From NCBI GenBank assembly GCA_030448225.1, contig JAUJNJ010000111.1, positions 1-14,834 of the forward strand: a DNA stretch of 14,834 bases, in the 5' to 3' direction. A program made the position numbers and the translations under genes. The notes under the pieces are model-generated. The model saw only the letters and a list, made by a program, of their open reading frames with translations, was not told where the DNA came from and ran no database searches. Positions 13,601 through 14,834 of the stretch are shown piece after piece. This DNA comes from Phycisphaerae bacterium. GTDB taxonomy: Bacteria; Planctomycetota; Phycisphaerae; Tepidisphaerales; Tepidisphaeraceae. How positions within the stretch are numbered: position 1 is the stretch's first letter; every line of letters begins with the position of its first letter.

Positions 13601-14533
13601 CAGCGGGCGACCGACGCGCAGGGGTTCGGCGGCCTGCTCACGACCGACATGACCGCGGGCCGGATCGTCCGGCAGGCGTCCGACCCGCTGTCCGGCAACG
13701 AGACGGCCCGCAAGCAGCTCCAGATGTACCGCGACGCGCTGCCGGCGATGCGCGAGCTGCAGGAGCGGGCCCGGGCCGCGTACGGCGAGATGGCGAACGA
13801 GGAGACGCTGCGGAGCCTCAACGAGGCCAACGAGCTGCTCGCGCAGTCCGCCGCGCGGATGTACGAGCTGGAGATCGCGAGCAACCGCGGGCTGCAGACG
13901 TTCATCGAGATCGGGGACTCGGCCCAGCGGGCCTTCGAGGACTCGCTCGGCAGCGGCGTGGCCGACCTGATCCTCGGCGTCGGCACGCTCGAGGACGCGA
14001 TGAAGGGGCTCGCCGAGACGATCGTGCGCGAGTTCAGCCAGATCGCGACCCGCAACCTGATGCGCCAGGTCCTCGGCGACGGCGGCGACAACGGCGCCAG
14101 CGGCTTCGCGTCGGTCCTCGCCAAGCTGTTCACCAGCGGCGGCGGCGGCGGCGGCACCGCGCCGACCGTGGCGGCGGCGGCCGACGGCGCGATCTTCCGC
14201 GGCGGCTTCACGCCGATCCGCAAGTTCGCCGACGGCGGCATCGTCAAGGGCGGCAACGGCGTACTGGGGCTGATCGGCGAGGCCGGCCCCGGCCGCGACG
14301 AGGCCGTGATCCCGCTCAAGGGCGGCAAGGTGCCGGTCGACCTCCGCGGCGGGGGCGGCGGCGGGGGCGCGACCGTCAACGTCCACACGATCGTCGTCCG
14401 CGACGAGGCGCAGGCGCGGGCCGAGGAGGGGCGGCTGCGGTCCCTCGACCGTCGGGCGATCATCAACATCGTCGCGAGCGACATGCACGCCGGCGGCAAG
14501 ACGCGCAAGGCGTTCGGCCGGCGGACGGGGTGA
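10664..14533 (+). CDS. Phage tail tape measure protein, 1,289 aa
   Basis: Tape measure proteins fill the tail tube, set tail length and help DNA entry. Several features show it. The protein is long, helical and Ala/Arg-rich, with a beta-start MTPIRLKLVVDGSG. There is a Gly-rich linker (about 107-120) and coiled-coil-like Arg/Ala stretches (about 185-230). A semi-hydrophobic core lies at about 335-395 (SAGNFFIRLSATFYSLERIG, NYIMDATEASRQFEVALSGV). A Pro/Ala linker is at about 748-765. The C-terminal signature FADGGIVKGGNGVLGLIGEA with GPGRDEAVIPLKGG (about 1190-1222) is diagnostic of the family, as is the end INIVASDMHAGGKTRKAF. An inner segment near 1090-1140 (FEDSLGSGVADLILGVGTL) resembles the usual tail-end helix. 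The start is GTG, 4 bases after the GCGTCTAGCG motif. No frameshift occurs in 3.9 kb. No chaperone, tube or baseplate gene is visible next to it. It could serve a phage, a tailocin or a gene transfer agent. Confidence 0.9.
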   Translation: MTPIRLKLVVDGSGTSGAVDALARSFDSSIQLGVNKAVSHVDRGVAKLVRTVRRAWAGVGTDLARGLAPLNASMAALDGSLAKIDARLEKVIQRLGRMNRLLKSTGGRGGGGGGGGGNNGPVDLDSMLAAFQGGGYNATGRASMSATRRAIQTSNQLANEQGRQLNAGYTNGKLSSLRLGMEPDPGAEVRRRAMEWSRVYAKQDRDRARAAAEAGRDVRRRADEWAARLGAQEQQQAIAAANARNQATLAAGGYRPTTGRTVSGPGGDRVVQNYARAGGLLRAGGTASLDASTGRLTTQIAEAQSLWNRLRGTISRDGSLIQRTLNAAFHPLKTVGSAYESAGNFFIRLSATFYSLERIGGMLKNTFAGPVNYIMDATEASRQFEVALSGVAGGMGRARDINAQLVKESRTLPITIKEMRQLTQQMAYIGPLTSRVAMGAPADVAGEARSFSKIVSGLKLLNPDQDVSGIMVSLKEALGASDFVSLRRRLEIPVSSLAASIGKKPEDLFGRPEMTMQALEAYVDQFVPESAIKQMGSLYTVRIEKLMEVFRLGAERVGNSGVFDSVVGQMEQLTDRLFAYLDTPDFQQKAKRVSDSLARIVGNLGKGIVALLQKMSGARSASGTVPALADTIAGLVDRLASASDGLPGLGTKVGEALATIGWAIDQAIVELKRLREFTANPEKVVYQGARNVGRDAVTNPVTDGMMSAANPLYAAYSAFNKARPALTAAMPRPLNPYGRQDLSGWRDPGGPAAAAAAAAPAAPQFYEASERVRLLMSAVKDLMEITPDGYKAKFRSAQDAINGVGESWNPNADELTKVSRNANERLDGLFGDFAGSKMDIFAKIEQMHGESIASLDAAIDGLRADALAQPRFAKDINAKIAALQKARGNANEGFAGETVAAYDALRQSARYYGIGLAGTLGGEGATTRAMLLEQIIGGRTSVATKTAARLGDDASQYGIATMPASQQAKLMRMMVEAQQQRATDAQGFGGLLTTDMTAGRIVRQASDPLSGNETARKQLQMYRDALPAMRELQERARAAYGEMANEETLRSLNEANELLAQSAARMYELEIASNRGLQTFIEIGDSAQRAFEDSLGSGVADLILGVGTLEDAMKGLAETIVREFSQIATRNLMRQVLGDGGDNGASGFASVLAKLFTSGGGGGGTAPTVAAAADGAIFRGGFTPIRKFADGGIVKGGNGVLGLIGEAGPGRDEAVIPLKGGKVPVDLRGGGGGGGATVNVHTIVVRDEAQARAEEGRLRSLDRRAIINIVASDMHAGGKTRKAFGRRTG

Positions 14534-14650
14534 TGCGCTGGTCGGATCCCAGGAAGGAGCGGCGGGGCGGTATGCGGTGGCCGCACGTGGTCAGACGGGT
14601 CGTCCCACGTTCCCGTGGACGAGTTGCCGCTCTACTACGTCGACTCGTGA
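14533..14650 (+). pseudogene. Possible small gene after the tape measure, frameshifted
   Basis: ATG at 14533 abuts the tape measure TGA (14531-14533 shares one base) and opens MRWSDPRKERRGG. In a neighbouring phase the downstream part reads VCGGRTWSDGSSHVPVDELP then LYYVDS with TGA at 14648. Joined, this would be a protein of about 38 residues. No family is recognised. Position fits a small tail gene, but the evidence is thin. Confidence 0.25.
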
Positions 14651-14678
14651 CCGCGGGCGCGCCGCGGGACCAGTTAAA

Positions 14679-14710
14679 CCCCCCCCGGGCGACCGGGTCC
14701 CCCCCCCCCC
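14679..14710. repeat. Two poly-C tracts (8 and 12 C)
   Basis: Eight C lie at 14679-14686 and twelve at 14699-14710, separated by GGGCGACCGGGT. They are the longest homopolymers in the window. They could be slippage tracts or sequencing artefacts at a hard GC region. Confidence 0.6.
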
Positions 14711-14759
14711 GTCGGGCCCGCCCGCGCCAGGAGCGCCCCCGGGTCCTCCACGGGCTCGG

Positions 14760-14834
14760 TCAGCGCGCCCGGGCCCGGGTCCAGCCCTCGCGGATCTCGT
14801 CGCGCAGGTCCTCCCAGGTCTGACCGCCCCGCGC
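14760..14834 (-). CDS. C-terminal end of a small unknown protein, cut by window edge
   Basis: On the minus strand the frame enters from the right edge as ARGGQTWEDLRDEIREGWTR and ends ARAR at TGA 14760. The segment W.dLRDEIREGW is a coherent amphipathic helix with high GC3. A second minus-strand frame follows at once (LTEPVEDPGALLARAGPTG, from about 14763, no ATG) and runs into the poly-G tract. The protein is not recognised. It faces the tape measure gene, so the plus-strand tail operon probably ends near 14650. Confidence 0.4.
   Translation of the reverse strand, partial: ARGGQTWEDLRDEIREGWTRARAR

Noticed and set aside
11248..14823. 1,191-codon plus-strand and 664-codon minus-strand frames inside the tape measure gene
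   Set aside because: Off-phase shadows of a GC-rich gene, made almost only of Arg, Gly, Pro, Ala and Asp; no domain pattern.

Overview
The window is very GC-rich DNA. Its gene content points to a planctomycete, probably of the Gemmata type. There are three secreted proteins ending in PEP-CTERM anchors (VPEP, hydrophobic helix, Arg-rich tail), several single-domain response regulators, a beta-flower-like protein with a Pro/Arg/Val-repeat tail, and short hypothetical proteins of the kind that occur in families in these genomes. The lineage is inferred from protein style, not from a marker gene.

Layout. Phage-type genes lie at both ends: the tail of an unknown gene (2-202) and a RecU-like Holliday-junction resolvase (216-743) on the left, and a 1,289-residue phage tail tape measure protein (10664-14533) on the right. 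The resolvase and the tape measure gene share a 10-base motif, GCGTCTAGCG, placed exactly 4 bases before each start codon, which suggests they belong to one element. A minus-strand hypothetical gene (785-1186) lies tail to tail with recU. A run of small plus-strand genes follows (1365-2714), several linked by 4-base start/stop overlaps but broken by an amber codon and frameshifts. Next come three PEP-CTERM genes (3067-6296). The first has no stop and reads into the signal peptide of the second; the second is frameshifted twice; the third is intact. Region 6293-7278 holds four decayed small genes. Region 7481-8947 holds three response-regulator receiver genes, two on the minus strand in tandem and one divergent on the plus strand, all damaged. 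An ambiguous, hairpin-rich stretch (9074-9385) and a minus-strand unknown gene (9386-10546) lead to the tape measure gene. The right edge has poly-C tracts and the end of a minus-strand gene.

The most striking overall feature is the contrast between intact phage genes (175 and 1,289 codons unbroken) and about 8 kb between them in which nearly every gene is recognisable only by joining two or three frames. That fits a decaying cargo or host segment inside or beside a prophage or domesticated tail locus, unless the middle is locally poor sequence. No integrase, terminase, capsid, exosortase, tRNA or CRISPR array was seen.
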